A stretch of DNA of 6,846 bases from Chromatiaceae bacterium (GTDB lineage Bacteria > Pseudomonadota > Gammaproteobacteria > Chromatiales > Chromatiaceae): NCBI GenBank assembly GCA_012962365.1, contig DTXR01000602.1, forward strand, positions 1 to 6,846, in the 5' to 3' direction. Made by a program: the position numbers and the translations under genes. Below the pieces are notes generated by a model, which worked only from the letters and a program-made list of their open reading frames with translations, did no database searches and was not told where the DNA came from. Of the stretch, positions 6,218 to 6,846 are shown one piece after another. Positions within the stretch are counted from its first letter, which is position 1; each line of letters opens with the position of its first letter.

Positions 6218-6846
6218 GTTTCATCATGCGACGGCGCTTCTGCTGCTGCCGCATGTAAAGCTTGTTGCGCCTGCCCTTGAAAGGGTTGTCACTGGTACGA
6301 AATTCGATCCTTACCGGTGTGCCCCACAGTTTGAAGGCCTTACGGAAACGGTTCACCAGGAAGCGCTGGTAAGTCAGGGGGACAGACTCCGTCTGGTTAC
6401 CGTGGATGACGATAATGGGCGGATTCTGTCCACCTTGGTGGGCATAACGCAGCTTGATGCGCCTGCCACGCACAAGCGGCGGCTGGTGCTCCATGATCGC
6501 CTGTTCCAGGACGTGGGTCAGGTCAGATGTTTTCAGATCACGCGTGGCGGCGCGATAGGCTGCATCGACGGCTTTCATCAAATGTCCCACACCAGTGCCG
6601 TGGCGTGCGGAAATGAACAACACCTCGGCGAAGGACAGGAACGGCAACTTGCGTTCGAGTTCGGACTTGATACGATCCCGCTCGTCGCTCTGCAGACCGT
6701 CCCATTTATTGATGACCACTACCAGCGCCCGGCCGCTTTCCACCACATGCCCTGCCAGCGTCGCGTCCTGCTCGGATATGCCCTGATGGGCGTCGAGCAC
6801 CAGCAGCACCACATTGGCCTGCTCCATGGCTTGCAGGGTCTTGATG
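6201..6846 (-). CDS. der: GTPase Der (EngA), 5' part cut by window edge
   Basis: Double-GTPase essential for 50S ribosomal subunit maturation. About 214 C-terminal residues are visible and the reading frame continues off the right edge. They begin at [22 protein letters not shown], which lies after the switch region of the second G domain. The G4 motif NKWDG and the G5-like [11 protein letters not shown] follow. The KH-like C-terminal domain is clear: [31 protein letters not shown], and [25 protein letters not shown] very basic tail ([12 protein letters not shown]) ends the protein, as in other Der proteins. The start codon and first G domain lie outside the window. An internal Met at the codon ending 6827 is not the start. 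The stop overlaps ispF. Confidence 0.96.
   Translation of the reverse strand, partial: IKTLQAMEQANVVLLVLDAHQGISEQDATLAGHVVESGRALVVVINKWDGLQSDERDRIKSELERKLPFLSFAEVLFISARHGTGVGHLMKAVDAAYRAATRDLKTSDLTHVLEQAIMEHQPPLVRGRRIKLRYAHQGGQNPPIIVIHGNQTESVPLTYQRFLVNRFRKAFKLWGTPVRIEFRTSDNPFKGRRNKLYMRQQQKRRRMMKHVKRK

Overview
The window carries one of the most conserved gene neighbourhoods of the Gammaproteobacteria: the rpoS stress sigma-factor locus with its upstream housekeeping genes, written almost entirely on the minus strand. RpoS itself, the surE-pcm-nlpD-rpoS order and the neighbouring truD and ispF all point to a gammaproteobacterium. The moderately GC-rich sequence, a DedA/YqaA-type membrane gene between pcm and nlpD, and a divergent smr gene between truD and surE suggest a non-enteric lineage such as a Chromatiales- or Xanthomonadales-like group. 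That finer placement is only an inference.

Layout, read 5'->3' on the minus strand (right to left in the window). First comes the 3' part of der (GTPase for 50S ribosome assembly, cut by the right edge), overlapping ispF (isoprenoid precursor synthesis), which overlaps truD (tRNA pseudouridine-13 synthase). After truD there is a break in which a single plus-strand gene, smr (4027-4563), runs convergently towards truD and divergently from surE. The second minus-strand series is surE (nucleotidase), pcm (isoaspartyl protein repair methyltransferase), a yqaA/DedA-like membrane protein, nlpD (lipoprotein activator of cell-division amidases) and rpoS (stationary-phase sigma factor, cut by the left edge). 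surE, pcm and yqaA are separated by 4 bases or overlap by 4, so they are very likely cotranscribed and translationally coupled. nlpD and rpoS follow after gaps of 60 and 89 bases.

Functionally, the left series groups stress and stationary-phase maintenance (SurE, Pcm, RpoS) with envelope functions (YqaA-like, NlpD). The right series groups translation, ribosome and isoprenoid housekeeping.

No mobile element, CRISPR array, RNA gene or convincing rho-independent terminator was seen. The only intergenic stretches are 828-916, 1742-1801, 3046-3049, 3794-4026 and 4564-4704, all below 300 bases. This is mostly an ordinary core-genome region and I do not see a novel multi-gene system. The most notable point is in the surE/smr divergent intergenic region. 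Both genes lack a Shine-Dalgarno sequence at the family-supported start, and both begin with a near-identical 15-base block consisting of a -10-like hexamer, six bases and ATG, which suggests twin leaderless promoters.
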